Positions 9,335 through 20,154 of a stretch of 64,000 nt of DNA are shown piece after piece. The stretch comes from Amycolatopsis tucumanensis (GTDB lineage: Bacteria > Actinomycetota > Actinomycetes > Mycobacteriales > Pseudonocardiaceae), in the NCBI RefSeq assembly GCF_021654135.1, contig NZ_JAKGSD010000004.1, forward strand, positions 1 through 64,000. Direction: 5' to 3'. The position numbers and the translations under genes are program-made. The notes below the pieces were generated by a model that saw nothing but the letters and a program-made list of their open reading frames with translations, was not told where the DNA came from and searched no databases. Each line of letters starts with the position of its first letter. The first letter of the stretch is position 1.

Positions 9335-10012
9335 GCACCCGGGTGAGCGGGTTGTGCGCCCGGGTTGGGTTTCGCGCCTGGGTGGGTGGGTTGCGCGCTC
9401 GGGCTGGCGAGTCCCGCACCGGGGGCGGCGAGTCGTGCACCCGGGCTGGTGAGTCGCGTACCGGGGCTGGCGGTTGTGCACTGGGGGCGGTGGTTTCGCG
9501 TGGGGCGGCGAGTCGTGCACCCCGGCTGGCGAGTCGCGCACCGGGGGCGGCGAGTTGTGCACCGGGGGCGGTGGTTTCGCGCGGGGCGGCGAGTCGTGCA
9601 CCCGGTTTGGTGAGTCGCGTACCGGGGCCGCCGGTTCTGCACCGGGGCCGGCGGTTCCGCACGGGGCGGCGAGTCGTGCACCCGGGCTGGCGAGTCGCGT
9701 ACCGGCGCCGCCGGTTCCGCACCGGGGCCGGTGGTTTCGCGTGGGGGCGCGTCGTGCACCTGGTTTGGTGAGTCGCGTACCGGGGGCGGTGGTTCTGCAT
9801 CGGGGGCGGTGGTTTCGGGTGGGGCGGCGTGTCGTGCACCTGGTTTGGTGAGTCGCGTACCGGGGGCTGGCGGTTCCGCATCGGGGGCGGTGGTTTCGCG
9901 TGGGGCGGCGAGTCGTGCACCCGGGCTGGCGAGTCGCGCACCGGCGCCGGCGATTCCGCACCGGGGCCGGCGGCTCCGCACGGGGGCGGCGCGTCGTGCA
10001 CCCGGGGTCGCG
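9335..10012. repeat. 80-bp higher-order tandem repeat built of ~20-bp units
   Basis: The word GTCGTGCA recurs at 9432, 9512, 9593, 9673, 9751, 9831, 9912 and 9993, a spacing of 78-81 bp. Each 80-bp block is made of about four related subunits of 18-21 bp, close to GGCGAGTCGTGCACCGGGGC, with variants carrying GCGTACC, TGCACCG or TTTCGCGTG. The first ~90 bp are more degenerate. Subunit length is not a multiple of three and varies, so the repeat is not maintained as protein code. I find no gene, hairpin-bounded element or transposase in it. Confidence 0.9.
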
Positions 10013-10165
10013 CGTTCCACGTTCGTGCCCGCGAGTTCCCCGCCCGGCCCGGCGATTCAGCGCTCACTCGCGCGAGTCCCGCGCTCGCGGCAGCGAGTTC
10101 CCGCTCACCCCGCGAGTTCCTCACCCTGGCGAGCCCTGCGCTCGCCGCCGCGGGGCTCGTCACTC
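10013..10165. repeat. GCGAGTyCC-type dispersed repeat tail
   Basis: After the regular array, this stretch repeats the words GCGAGTTCC, GCGAGTCCC and CGCTC at irregular spacing of roughly 20-40 bp. The same words reappear in the short gap at 52,800-52,890, so it seems to be a dispersed intergenic family. It lies just upstream of the antiporter gene. Confidence 0.6.
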
Positions 10166-10203
10166 ACCGGGTGGAGCGCGGCTCGCTGGGTAAGCATCTA
10201 CCC

Positions 10204-11856
10204 ATGGAGCTCCTGACCTTGATGGGCGTGCTCGCCGGCGCGCTCGGTCTCACCGCGATCGCCCGGCGGTTCAACCTCTCGGCGCCCCTGCTGGTCGTCG
10301 TGGCGGCGCTGGCCGTGTCGTTCATCCCGGGCGTGCCGCGGGTGCAGATGGAGCCGGAGCTGATCCTCACCCTGGTCCTGCCGCCGCTGCTCTACTCCAC
10401 CGCACGGGAGAGCTCGTTCGCCCAGTTCAAGGCCGCCGCCCGGCCGATCATCGGGCTCGGCGTGGTCCTCGTCGTCGTCACGGCGCTCGTCGTCGGGTTC
10501 GTCGTGCACCTGCTGCTGCCGGACCTGCCGCTCGCCTCGGCGTTCGTGCTGGGCGCGGTCGTCGCGCCGCCGGACGCCGTCACCGCCGCCGCGATCGGCC
10601 GCCGCCAGCGCCTCCCGCGCCGCCTGATGACCGTGCTCACCGGGGAGAGCCTGGTCAACGACGCCGCCGCGCTGACCCTGTACAAGATCGGTCTCGCCGC
10701 GGTGCTCGGCGCGGCCGGGTCGCTCGGCCACGGATTCCTGGTGTTCCTCGTCGCCGCGGTGCTCGGGATCGGCGTCGGGCTCGCGGCGGCGGTGCTCGTC
10801 TCCTACATCCGGCGCAAGCTCGACGACCCGCTGATGGAGTCGGTCTTCGGCATCATCGTGCCGTTCGCCGTGTACGTCGTCGCCGAGCACCTGCACCCGT
10901 TCTCCGAGGACTTCAGCGGTTCGGGCGTGCTCGCGGTGGTCGCCGCCGGGTTGTACCTCGGTGACCGGTCGTTGTACGCGGGCTCGGCCACGCGGGTGCA
11001 GGACTCGTCGATCTGGGCGTCGCTGGACGTGCTGCTCGAAGCGCTCGTGTTCGCGTTGATGGGCCTGCAACTGCCGTTCGTGCTGGAGAGCGCCAACGAG
11101 AACGCGCGCGGCAACTGGCAGCTCTTCGCCGCGGCGATCGCCATCCTCGCGGTCACCATCGCCATCCGGTTCCCGTACGTGTTCCTCAACGCCTACCTGC
11201 CGCACGCCCTCCGGCTGTTCGGCCGCGAACGAGAACGGCCGCCGACGCGGAACCTCCTCGTGTTGTCCTGGGCGGGCATGCGCGGCGTGGTGTCGCTCGC
11301 CGCGGCGGCCGGTGTGCCGCTGACGACCCACGCCGGGCAGCCGTTCCCGGGCCGGGACGAGATCCAGCTGTTCGCGTTCGTCGTCGCGATCGGGACCGTG
11401 CTGATCCAGGGGCTCACCCTGCCCGCGGTGATCCGCAAGCTCGGCGTGCACGACAAGGACGACGCCGAGCAGGACGCGGAGGAGGAGATGGCGGCCCGCG
11501 AGGCGGCGATGCACGCGGCCTTGGCCCGGCTCGACGAGCTGGCCCCGGAGCTGTGCCACCGGCTCGACATCCCGCCGGAGAAGGCCGACCGGCTGGTGAA
11601 CCGGTTGCGGGCCCTTGTCGAGACCCGCTACCGGGGAGCCGTCGCGGCGATCTCGCTCAGCGCCGAGGAACGCGAGTCCAGCCCGCACGCCGCGTTCGTG
11701 CAGGCGCGCCGCGAACTGCTGCTCGTGCAGCGCGAGACGATGCTGGAGCAGCGGGCCGAGGGCAAGCTCGACGACGAGGTGCTGCGCAAGGTCCTGCGCG
11801 AACTCGACCTCGAAGAGCTCGCCCTGTCGGACACCCTCACCGCGCGGCTGTCGTGA
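10204..11856 (+). CDS. CPA1 family Na+/H+ antiporter
   Basis: I start at ATG 10204, giving 550 residues; codons further upstream read into repeat DNA. About 12 membrane helices fill residues 1-415. Family motifs are present: A-V-V-A-P-P-D-A-V in helix 5 and G-E-S-L-V-N-D-A-A-A in helix 6, where the conserved Asp carries the exchanged ion. The last ~130 residues are a soluble, charged, helical cytosolic tail that is probably regulatory. The likely role is sodium/proton exchange and pH control. It converges on the molybdenum hydroxylase operon, with 9 bp between stop codons. Confidence 0.92.
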   Translation: MELLTLMGVLAGALGLTAIARRFNLSAPLLVVVAALAVSFIPGVPRVQMEPELILTLVLPPLLYSTARESSFAQFKAAARPIIGLGVVLVVVTALVVGFVVHLLLPDLPLASAFVLGAVVAPPDAVTAAAIGRRQRLPRRLMTVLTGESLVNDAAALTLYKIGLAAVLGAAGSLGHGFLVFLVAAVLGIGVGLAAAVLVSYIRRKLDDPLMESVFGIIVPFAVYVVAEHLHPFSEDFSGSGVLAVVAAGLYLGDRSLYAGSATRVQDSSIWASLDVLLEALVFALMGLQLPFVLESANENARGNWQLFAAAIAILAVTIAIRFPYVFLNAYLPHALRLFGRERERPPTRNLLVLSWAGMRGVVSLAAAAGVPLTTHAGQPFPGRDEIQLFAFVVAIGTVLIQGLTLPAVIRKLGVHDKDDAEQDAEEEMAAREAAMHAALARLDELAPELCHRLDIPPEKADRLVNRLRALVETRYRGAVAAISLSAEERESSPHAAFVQARRELLLVQRETMLEQRAEGKLDDEVLRKVLRELDLEELALSDTLTARLS

Positions 11857-11865
11857 CCGCCCTCC

Positions 11866-13956
11866 TCACAGCAGGTCGGCGATCTTGATCGGCAGGTCGC
11901 GCACCCGCCGCCCGGTCGCGTGGAACACCGCGTTCGCGATCGCCGCCGCGACCCCGACCGCGCCCAGCTCGCCGATGCCCTTCGCGCCGACCGGGCTCGC
12001 CAGCCGGTCGTCGTCCGGCACGAACGCCACGTCCAGCTCGCGGATGTCGGCGTTCACCGGCACCACGTAACCGGCGAGGTTCTTGCTCAGGAACCGCCCC
12101 AGCGCCGGCTCGAACACCGAGTGCTCCAGCACCGCCTGCCCGTAGCCCCAGACCAGCCCGCCGGTCATCTGGCTGTGCGCGGCCAGCGGGTTGAGGATCC
12201 GCCCCGCCGCGTACCGGCCGACCGCCCGCGACATGCGCAGCAGGCCGAGGTCCTCGTCCACCCGCACCTCGACGAAGATCGCGCCGTAGGTGTGGATCGA
12301 GTGGTCCGCCGACCGGCCCGCCGCCAGCGACGACTCCGGCGCCCACCGGCCCTCCGCGGTCAGTTCGGGCAGCCCGGCCGCGGCCAGCGCGTCGGCGAGC
12401 GGGTCGCCCGGGTCCGCGCCCAGCTTGTCCAGCACTTCGCGCGCCGCCGCCTGCACGGCCGAGCCGAGGCCCATCGCGGACATCGACCCCATCGTGCCGC
12501 CGTGCCCGGGGAAGTCCGGGTCGCCGTGCCGCACCTGGACCGACTCCGGATCGCAGCCGAGCGTCTCCGCGGCCACGGCCTGCACCATCGCGGGCAGCCC
12601 GGTGCCGATCTCCTGCGCCCCGGTCTCCACGGTGACCCGGCCCGCGGCGTCCACCCGGACCCGCGCCGCCGACGGGGCCCGGAACGTGTCCATGGTCGCC
12701 GCCGCGACACCCCAGCCGACGAGGTCGTGCCCGTCCCGCATCGACCGCGGTTCCGGATCGCGCTCGGACCAGCCGAACCGGCGGGCGCCCTCACGCAGGC
12801 ACTCGACCAGCTTCCGCGACGAGAACGGCCTGCCGGTCATCGGGTCGGCCGCCGGTTCGTTGCGGATCCGCAGCTCGACCGGGTCGATGCCCAGCTCGTG
12901 CGCCAGCTCGTCCATCGCGGACTCGAGCGGGAAGATCCCCGGGCCCTCGTGCGGCGCGCGCATCGGCGTCGGCTGCGGCCGGTCCACCCGCTGCACCCGC
13001 ATCGCGGTGTGGATGGCCGGGCTCGCGTACAGCCAGGTGGTGCCGTGGGTGGTGTTCTCGGTGTAGTCGTCCACCCGGGCGGCCGCGTTGCTGCTGAGGT
13101 GCCGGATCGCGGTGAGCCGCCCGTCGGCCGTCGCGCCCAGCGTGATCGTCTGCCGGGTGGCCGGCTGGTGCCCGGACAACGTGAACATCTCGGCACGCGT
13201 GAGCACCAGCTTGACCGGCCGCCCGGTGACGCGGGCGGCCGCGGCGGCCAGCGGGAGCGCCGGCCACACGTAGCCCTTGCTGCCGAACCCGCCGCCGGTG
13301 AACGGGCAGATCACCCGCACCGCGTCCGCCGGGACGCCGAACAGCTCGGCGACCACTGCCTGCGTGAGCGCGGCGGCCTGCACGGACGCGTGCAGCACCA
13401 GCTCGTCGTCCACCCACTCGGCGAGCACCGCCCACGGCTCCATCGGGTTGTGGTGCCGGTTGGCGGTGGTGTAGGTGGCCTCGACGATCCGGTCGGCCGC
13501 GGCCAGTCCGGCCTGGAGGTCGCCGGTCGACTCGTCGGCCTCGCCCAGCAGGTGGTCGCTGTGCGGCACGACGTCCTCGGCCTGTCCGAACAGCAGCGGC
13601 GGCCGGACGTCGTCGTAGGTCACCCGCACCTGCCGCGCGGCTTCGCGGGCCTGCTGCCAGCTGTCCGCGAGGACCACCGCGACCGGCTGGCCTTCGTAGT
13701 GCACGAGGTCGTCCCGCAGGGGCAGCACCGAGTGGCCCAACGGCGGCGACGGCATCGGGGTCAGGCGCGGCAGGTCGTGGTGCGTCAGCACCGTCGCGTC
13801 CACCACCTGGGAGGTGTCGATGCTCGTGACCCGCCCGGTGGGCACCGTGGCGGGCACGAGCGCGGCGGTCAGGGTGCCGGGTGCGGACGCGTCGGCCGCG
13901 TACCGCGCGGCCCCGGTGAGCTTGGCCGGGCCGTCCAGTCTGGTAAGCGCTTTCAC
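11866..13956 (-). CDS. Molybdenum hydroxylase large subunit (xanthine dehydrogenase/aldehyde oxidase type)
   Basis: Start is GTG 13956, with AAGGAGG 8 nt upstream and a GTGA overlap with the FAD subunit; the product has 696 residues. Residues 1-110 are the a/b-hammerhead domain and the rest is the molybdopterin-binding region, with G-G-F-G-S-K-G, an R-A-P-H-E-G-P segment and near the C-terminus G-A-K-G-I-G-E-L, which carries the catalytic Glu. It should hydroxylate an aldehyde or N-heterocycle using water-derived oxygen, with molybdopterin-cytosine cofactor. The gene order is 2Fe-2S, FAD, Mo. The size and the partner's Cys-rich insert point to the PaoC/YagR branch. The substrate is unknown. 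Confidence 0.93.
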   Translation of the reverse strand: MKALTRLDGPAKLTGAARYAADASAPGTLTAALVPATVPTGRVTSIDTSQVVDATVLTHHDLPRLTPMPSPPLGHSVLPLRDDLVHYEGQPVAVVLADSWQQAREAARQVRVTYDDVRPPLLFGQAEDVVPHSDHLLGEADESTGDLQAGLAAADRIVEATYTTANRHHNPMEPWAVLAEWVDDELVLHASVQAAALTQAVVAELFGVPADAVRVICPFTGGGFGSKGYVWPALPLAAAAARVTGRPVKLVLTRAEMFTLSGHQPATRQTITLGATADGRLTAIRHLSSNAAARVDDYTENTTHGTTWLYASPAIHTAMRVQRVDRPQPTPMRAPHEGPGIFPLESAMDELAHELGIDPVELRIRNEPAADPMTGRPFSSRKLVECLREGARRFGWSERDPEPRSMRDGHDLVGWGVAAATMDTFRAPSAARVRVDAAGRVTVETGAQEIGTGLPAMVQAVAAETLGCDPESVQVRHGDPDFPGHGGTMGSMSAMGLGSAVQAAAREVLDKLGADPGDPLADALAAAGLPELTAEGRWAPESSLAAGRSADHSIHTYGAIFVEVRVDEDLGLLRMSRAVGRYAAGRILNPLAAHSQMTGGLVWGYGQAVLEHSVFEPALGRFLSKNLAGYVVPVNADIRELDVAFVPDDDRLASPVGAKGIGELGAVGVAAAIANAVFHATGRRVRDLPIKIADLL

Positions 13957-14897
13957 GACATCGCCTCCTTGATCGCGCGCACCGCGGCGCGCTCGGCGAG
14001 GGTGACCTTGTACTCGTTGCCGGGCAACGGACGCGCGCGGGTGAGCCGCACCACCTCGGCCAGCCTGTCCAACGGCACGCCGACGAGTTCCATCCGATAC
14101 GGCCCGTGCGCCACCCCGCCGAGCGCGACGCGTGCCCGCGTGATCGTCTGCCCGTCCCACTCGACGACGGCCGCGGCGGAGACCACCGCGAACTCGTAGG
14201 AGACCCGTTCCCGGACCTTCAGGTAGTGCGAAAACCGCGTGCCACCACGGGGCACCTCGATCGCGGTGATCAGCTCATCGGACCGGAGTTCGTTGTGCCG
14301 CGCCGGTTCGTCGCCCGGCAGCCGGTGAAAACTCGTCGCCGGGATGCGCCGCTCGCCGTCCGGGCCACGCACGACCACGACCGCGTCGAGCGCGGCGAGT
14401 GCGACCGCGAGGTCCGACGGGTGGGTCGCGACGCAGTCGTCGGACCAGCCGAGGATCGCGGCGGACGTGGTGTCGCCGTGCCGGGCCGAGCAGCCCGAGC
14501 CGGGCACCCGCTTGTTGCACGGCAGCCCGGTGTCCGCGCGGAAGTACGGACAGCGGGTGCGCTGCATCAGGTTGCCGCCGAGCGTGGCCATGTTCCGCAG
14601 CTGCGGCGAGGCGGCCCGCAGCAGCGACTGCACCAGGACGGGGAACTCGCGCGCCAGCTCCGGGTGCGCGGCCACGTCGCTCATCCGGCACAAGGCGCCG
14701 AGCCGGACGTGGTCGTCGGCGAACTCGATCCGGTCCAGCGGCAGTCGGTTGATGTCGACCAGCCGGGCGGGCGCTTCGATGCCCTCCTTGAGCCAGTTCA
14801 GCAGTTCGGTGCCACCGGCGATGGCCTGCGCGCCGGCGGTCAGCGCGTCCAGCGCCGCCTCGACGGAGGTGGCCCTGGTCAGCTCGAACGTCCTCAT
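13953..14897 (-). CDS. Molybdenum hydroxylase FAD subunit with 4Fe-4S insert
   Basis: A 314-residue FAD-binding subunit with the A-G-G-T-E-L-L FAD motif (about residue 31) and the A-T-L-G-G-N-L second motif. Just after it comes a Cys-rich insert, R-C-P-Y-F ... C-N-K-R ... G-S-G-C, giving four or so cysteines spaced as in PaoB and 4-hydroxybenzoyl-CoA reductase beta subunits, where they hold an extra 4Fe-4S cluster. It passes electrons from the 2Fe-2S subunit to an acceptor. Start and stop overlap both neighbours by 4 nt (ATGA and GTGA), so the three subunits are translationally coupled. Confidence 0.92.
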   Translation of the reverse strand: MRTFELTRATSVEAALDALTAGAQAIAGGTELLNWLKEGIEAPARLVDINRLPLDRIEFADDHVRLGALCRMSDVAAHPELAREFPVLVQSLLRAASPQLRNMATLGGNLMQRTRCPYFRADTGLPCNKRVPGSGCSARHGDTTSAAILGWSDDCVATHPSDLAVALAALDAVVVVRGPDGERRIPATSFHRLPGDEPARHNELRSDELITAIEVPRGGTRFSHYLKVRERVSYEFAVVSAAAVVEWDGQTITRARVALGGVAHGPYRMELVGVPLDRLAEVVRLTRARPLPGNEYKVTLAERAAVRAIKEAMS

Positions 14898-15370
14898 CGG
14901 ACCACCTCCGCGGCGGCTTTCCGCACGGCGGAAACGATTTGCGGGTAGGCGCCGCAGCGGCAGATGTTGCCGCTCATCCACTCCCGGATCTCGTCCTCGG
15001 AGCCGGCGTGTCCCTCGGCGATGCACGCGGCGGCGGACACGACCTGCCCCGGCGTGCAGAACCCGCACTGGAACGCGTCGTTCTCCAGGAAGGCGCGCTG
15101 CACCGGGTGCAGTTCGCCCTCGGGCGCGAGGCCCTCGGCGGTCGTCACCTCCGCGCCGTCGGCGAGCAGGGACAGGGTCAGGCAGGACAACACCCGGCGG
15201 CCGTCCACCAGCACGGTGCAGGCGCCGCATTCGCCGCGGTCGCAGCCGCGTTTGGTGCCGGTCAGCCCGAGGTCGTCGCGCAGTGTTTCGGCCAGCATCG
15301 ACCGTGGATCGACGGTCAGCCGGTGCTGGATCCCGTTGACTGTGATCGTCAGTGCAGAGCGGTCATCCAT
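14894..15370 (-). CDS. Molybdenum hydroxylase 2Fe-2S subunit
   Basis: A 158-residue electron-transfer subunit with two 2Fe-2S clusters. The plant-type motif C-D-R-G-E-C-G-A-C sits at about 43-51 and the second cluster is C-G-F-C-T-P-G plus C-R-C near 100-137. I start at ATG 15370, where homology begins; an upstream in-frame ATG exists but adds atypical residues. Unlike E. coli PaoA there is no Tat signal, so the complex should be cytosolic. It is the first gene of the three-subunit operon, 41 nt downstream of the LLM gene in the same orientation. Confidence 0.92.
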   Translation of the reverse strand: MDDRSALTITVNGIQHRLTVDPRSMLAETLRDDLGLTGTKRGCDRGECGACTVLVDGRRVLSCLTLSLLADGAEVTTAEGLAPEGELHPVQRAFLENDAFQCGFCTPGQVVSAAACIAEGHAGSEDEIREWMSGNICRCGAYPQIVSAVRKAAAEVVR

Positions 15371-15410
15371 GCCTGCCGAGGCTAGGCACATGGAGTCCGC
15401 TCCAGGCAAC

Positions 15411-16328
15411 TCATTTTCCGGACAGTTCGCCCAGCAGCCGCCAGGTGCGCCGCTGGTCCTCCGCGCTGCCGAGGTCCGTCTGGGTGAAGACCACCTCGGT
15501 GGCCCCGGCGTCGAAGTAGCGCCGGATCTCGGCCGCGACGGTCTCCTCGTCGCCGATCACCGCCAGCTCACCGGCGCGCGATACACCCGCCAGGCCGATG
15601 ACCCGCTGGTAGGACGGGATCCGCTCGTAGAACGCGAGCTGCTCGACGGCGTTCGCGCGCACCCGCTCGGCGTCGGAGGTGACCACACCGGCGACGAACG
15701 CGACGACCCGCGGCGCGGTGGCCGACGCGGCGGTGATGGCCGGGACGATCTCGCCTGCCAGCACCTTCGGCCCGGCCAGGTAGGGCAGCGTGCCGTCGGC
15801 GAGTTCCCCGGTCGCCCGCAGGGCCTGCGGCCCCATCGCGGCGACCAGCAGCGGCACCGGGCCCGCGCCGGGGACCGCGGCCGGCAGCGGCGGCACGGCG
15901 GTGAGGACCTCGCCGCGGAAGTCGGCGGTGCCGGTGGTGAACAGCTCGCGCAGCACGGTCAGGAACTCGCGCAGCCGGGCCACCGGACGGTCGTAGCTGA
16001 GGCCGAACGCGCCTTCCAGCAGGTTCTTCGCGCCCAGCGCCAGCCCGAGCTGGAACCGCCCGTGCGTGGCGGCCTGCGCCGTCTGGGCCTGGCTGGAGAC
16101 CAGCAGCGGGTGCCGTCCGAAGATCGGGATCGCCGAGGTGCCGACGGACAATTCCGGCACCTCGCGCCCGACGACGGTCGCCAGGGCGGCAGCGTCGTAG
16201 TCGAACCGCTGCCCGAACCACACCGACTTCAGCCCGTCGGCGGCCACCTGCTTCGCCTGGGCCACGATCGCGTCGACGTAGTTGGTGTCGTCCGCGGTGG
16301 CCAGTGCCGCTCCGATCCTCATGATCAC
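15411..16328 (-). CDS. LLM class flavin (probably F420) oxidoreductase
   Basis: A 305-residue luciferase-like TIM barrel protein of the kind usually annotated as LLM class F420-dependent oxidoreductase. Visible features are the N-terminal R-I-G-A-A-L strand, G-T-S-A-I-P-I-F with a following H-P-L-L helix, R-F-Q-L-G-L-A-L-G and the C-terminal L-L-G-E-L-S-G. It lies directly upstream of the molybdenum hydroxylase genes in the same orientation, 41 nt away, and may be part of that pathway. Cofactor (F420 versus FMN) is by family habit, not proven. ATG 16328 or 16322 could be the start. Confidence 0.85.
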   Translation of the reverse strand: MIMRIGAALATADDTNYVDAIVAQAKQVAADGLKSVWFGQRFDYDAAALATVVGREVPELSVGTSAIPIFGRHPLLVSSQAQTAQAATHGRFQLGLALGAKNLLEGAFGLSYDRPVARLREFLTVLRELFTTGTADFRGEVLTAVPPLPAAVPGAGPVPLLVAAMGPQALRATGELADGTLPYLAGPKVLAGEIVPAITAASATAPRVVAFVAGVVTSDAERVRANAVEQLAFYERIPSYQRVIGLAGVSRAGELAVIGDEETVAAEIRRYFDAGATEVVFTQTDLGSAEDQRRTWRLLGELSGK

Positions 16329-16408
16329 CGGTAACGGCGACCGGGCGGCGTGGATTCCGCGTCCCAGCTTCTGGGAGCCCTCGCGCCGCGCGGGGCGCTC
16401 ACGTCACC

Positions 16409-16912
16409 GTGATGACCATGTCGCTCACCGATGTCATCGAGGGAACCCGCCAGGCCGTCTCGGCCGATCCCGCCAACGCCGCCGTCTCGTTCACCGTCGA
16501 CCACCAGCTGGTCGGCGGCACCGCAACCCAGGTCGACGTGAAGGTGCGGGACCACGCCTTCCGCGTCGACGAGCCCGCGCCGCTGGGCGGCACGGACACC
16601 GCCGCCAACCCGGTCGAGTACGCGCTGGCCGCGCTCGGCTCGTGCCAGGTGATCACGTACCAGTTCTGGGCCGCGAAGCTGGGCGTGCCGCTGACCTCGG
16701 TGAAGGTCACCGTCGAGGGCGATCTCGACCTGCACGGCTTCTTCGGCTTCAACGAGACCCGCCCCGGCTTCACCGACGTGCGGGTCACGGTCGACCTGGA
16801 CGGCCCGGCGAGCCGCGAGGCCTACGAGGACCTCAAGCGCCAGGTCGACGAGCACTGCCCGGTGCTGGACCTCTTCCGGAACCCGACGCCGACGAAGACC
16901 GCCCTGGCCTAG
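16409..16912 (+). CDS. OsmC family peroxiredoxin-like protein
   Basis: A 167-residue OsmC/Ohr fold protein. The two conserved cysteines are present in A-L-G-S-C-Q-V-I and D-E-H-C-P-V-L, about 63 residues apart, as expected for thiol-dependent peroxide reduction. The R-V-D-E-P-x-x-L-G-G-T-D-x-A-x-N-P-V-E-Y segment is also family-typical. Likely a cytosolic hydroperoxide reductase. It is divergent from the LLM gene, with 80 bp between. Three alternative starts (GTG 16409, ATG 16412, ATG 16418) are available. Confidence 0.9.
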   Translation: MMTMSLTDVIEGTRQAVSADPANAAVSFTVDHQLVGGTATQVDVKVRDHAFRVDEPAPLGGTDTAANPVEYALAALGSCQVITYQFWAAKLGVPLTSVKVTVEGDLDLHGFFGFNETRPGFTDVRVTVDLDGPASREAYEDLKRQVDEHCPVLDLFRNPTPTKTALA

Positions 16913-16969
16913 AGCACCGCGCCGCCTCAGGTTCCGCTACCCGCACCGCCCCGCAAGCCGTGGAACCAC

Positions 16970-18979
<2,010 letters not shown>

Positions 18980-19075
18980 CCTACTGTCGTCGGTAAATCA
19001 CCCACAGGTATTGCTTTCGCCATCTTCATGTTCGACCTTCGGAGGGTCCTCACCGATCACCCGAAGGCGGCACCC

Positions 19076-19708
19076 ATGCGCATCGCCCGAAACTCGCTGA
19101 TCGTCCTCGGCCTCTCGGCCCTGCTCACCACCGGCATCGCGACCGGCACCGCGGTGGCGGAGCCGCCGAACATCCCGTCCGAGACCACGGCCCGCTCCGA
19201 GCTGGCGGCGCTGACCGTCCAGGCGGACGGCACGTCCACCGGCTACTCGCGCGACAAGTTCCCGCACTGGGACGACCAGGGCGGCAGCTGCAACACCCGC
19301 GAGGTCGTGCTGAAGCGGGACGGCACCAACGTCGTGACGGATTCCAGTTGCGCCGCCACGTCGGGAACCTGGAAGAGCCCCTACGACGGCGCGACCTGGA
19401 CCGCCGCTTCCGACGTCGACATCGACCACGTCGTGCCGCTGGCCGCCGCGTGGCGGACCGGCGCGTCGGCCTGGACCACCGCCAAGCGCGAGGCGTTCGC
19501 CAACGACCTGACCAACCCGCAGCTGATCGCGGTGACGGACAACGTCAACCAGGCCAAGGGCGACAAGTCGCCCGACGAGTGGAAGCCGCCGCTCACCGGC
19601 TACTGGTGCACCTACGCGAAGATGTGGATCGACGTGAAGTACGAGTGGCAGCTGACCATCGACAGCGCGGAGAAGGCGGCGTTGACGGAGATGCTGGACC
19701 GCTGCTGA
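19076..19708 (+). CDS. Secreted HNH-type nuclease (DUF1524)
   Basis: Started at ATG 19076, after an AAGGCGG site, giving 210 residues. Residues 1-30 are a Sec signal peptide (R-I-A-R, hydrophobic core, cleavage near A-V-A-E). The rest is a GmrSD/DUF1524-type HNH domain: D-I-D-H-V-V-P-L, then A-N-D-L-x-N-P-Q-L-I-A-V, with the N-Q-A-K-G-D-K-S-P metal-site region and W-C-T-Y-A-K-M-W. Likely an extracellular nuclease used for nutrient salvage or competition. No immunity gene is recognisable beside it. It is a monocistron followed by repeat DNA. Confidence 0.9.
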   Translation: MRIARNSLIVLGLSALLTTGIATGTAVAEPPNIPSETTARSELAALTVQADGTSTGYSRDKFPHWDDQGGSCNTREVVLKRDGTNVVTDSSCAATSGTWKSPYDGATWTAASDVDIDHVVPLAAAWRTGASAWTTAKREAFANDLTNPQLIAVTDNVNQAKGDKSPDEWKPPLTGYWCTYAKMWIDVKYEWQLTIDSAEKAALTEMLDRC

Positions 19709-19736
19709 GCCAGGGGATTTCTCGTTGGTCCTGGGC

Positions 19737-19904
19737 GGGTGGCCTTCGTTGATCTGGGCCGCGTGGCTCCTGTTGATCCAGGCCGAGTGGCTCCCGTTGA
19801 TCCGGCCCGCGTGGTTCTCGTTGACCCGGCCCGCGTGGCTCTGGTGGCTGCGGGCCGCGTGGCTCTGGTGGATGCGGGCCGCGTGGCCGAAGATCGCGGC
19901 CCAC
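19737..19904. repeat. 24-bp tandem repeat, seven units
   Basis: The word GNGTGG recurs at exactly 24-bp steps: 19737, 19761, 19785, 19809, 19833, 19857 and 19881. The consensus contains GCGTGGCTC, a G/T-rich centre and CGGGCC. Because 24 is a multiple of three, every frame shows an eight-residue peptide repeat, but no frame has a convincing start, ribosome site or length. The array begins 28 bp after the nuclease stop codon. Confidence 0.88.
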
Positions 19905-20154
19905 CGCGCTGGGGGTGGGGCGGTGCGTCAGTAGCGCGGTGGGCAGCGTCCCGCGCGAGGGCCGGTCTGCCGGTGGTGAATGCTGGATGAGCCGGCCCCG
20001 GAACTGCAACCGGGACGTTCACGCCCGGGGCCGGTGGCAGGCCGCCGCCCGCTGGTACCCGAGCGGCGGCCTGCCCCACCCCCCGGCCCGCGAGCGCAGG
20101 ACCCGAGAACTCAACCCCGCTGCCAGCCATTCCGGCCCGCGCCCGTAGCCGGCC

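Noticed and set aside
9335..10012. CRISPR array reading of the 20-bp repeats
   Set aside because: Units are head-to-tail without unique spacers, and no cas genes are present.
9316..10193. Open frames through the 80-bp repeat array
   Set aside because: They arise from the GC-rich repeat; units change length by bases not divisible by three, so no peptide repeat is kept.
9829..10203. Possible N-terminal extension of the antiporter
   Set aside because: The extension is repeat-derived; family homology begins at ATG 10204.
13957..14160. Upstream extension of the molybdenum subunit
   Set aside because: Overlaps the FAD subunit in another frame and is Arg-rich; GTG 13956 has a strong ribosome site.
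19725..20148. Octapeptide-repeat proteins over the 24-bp array on either strand
   Set aside because: No ribosome site, no conserved start, and the frames run on into unrelated DNA.
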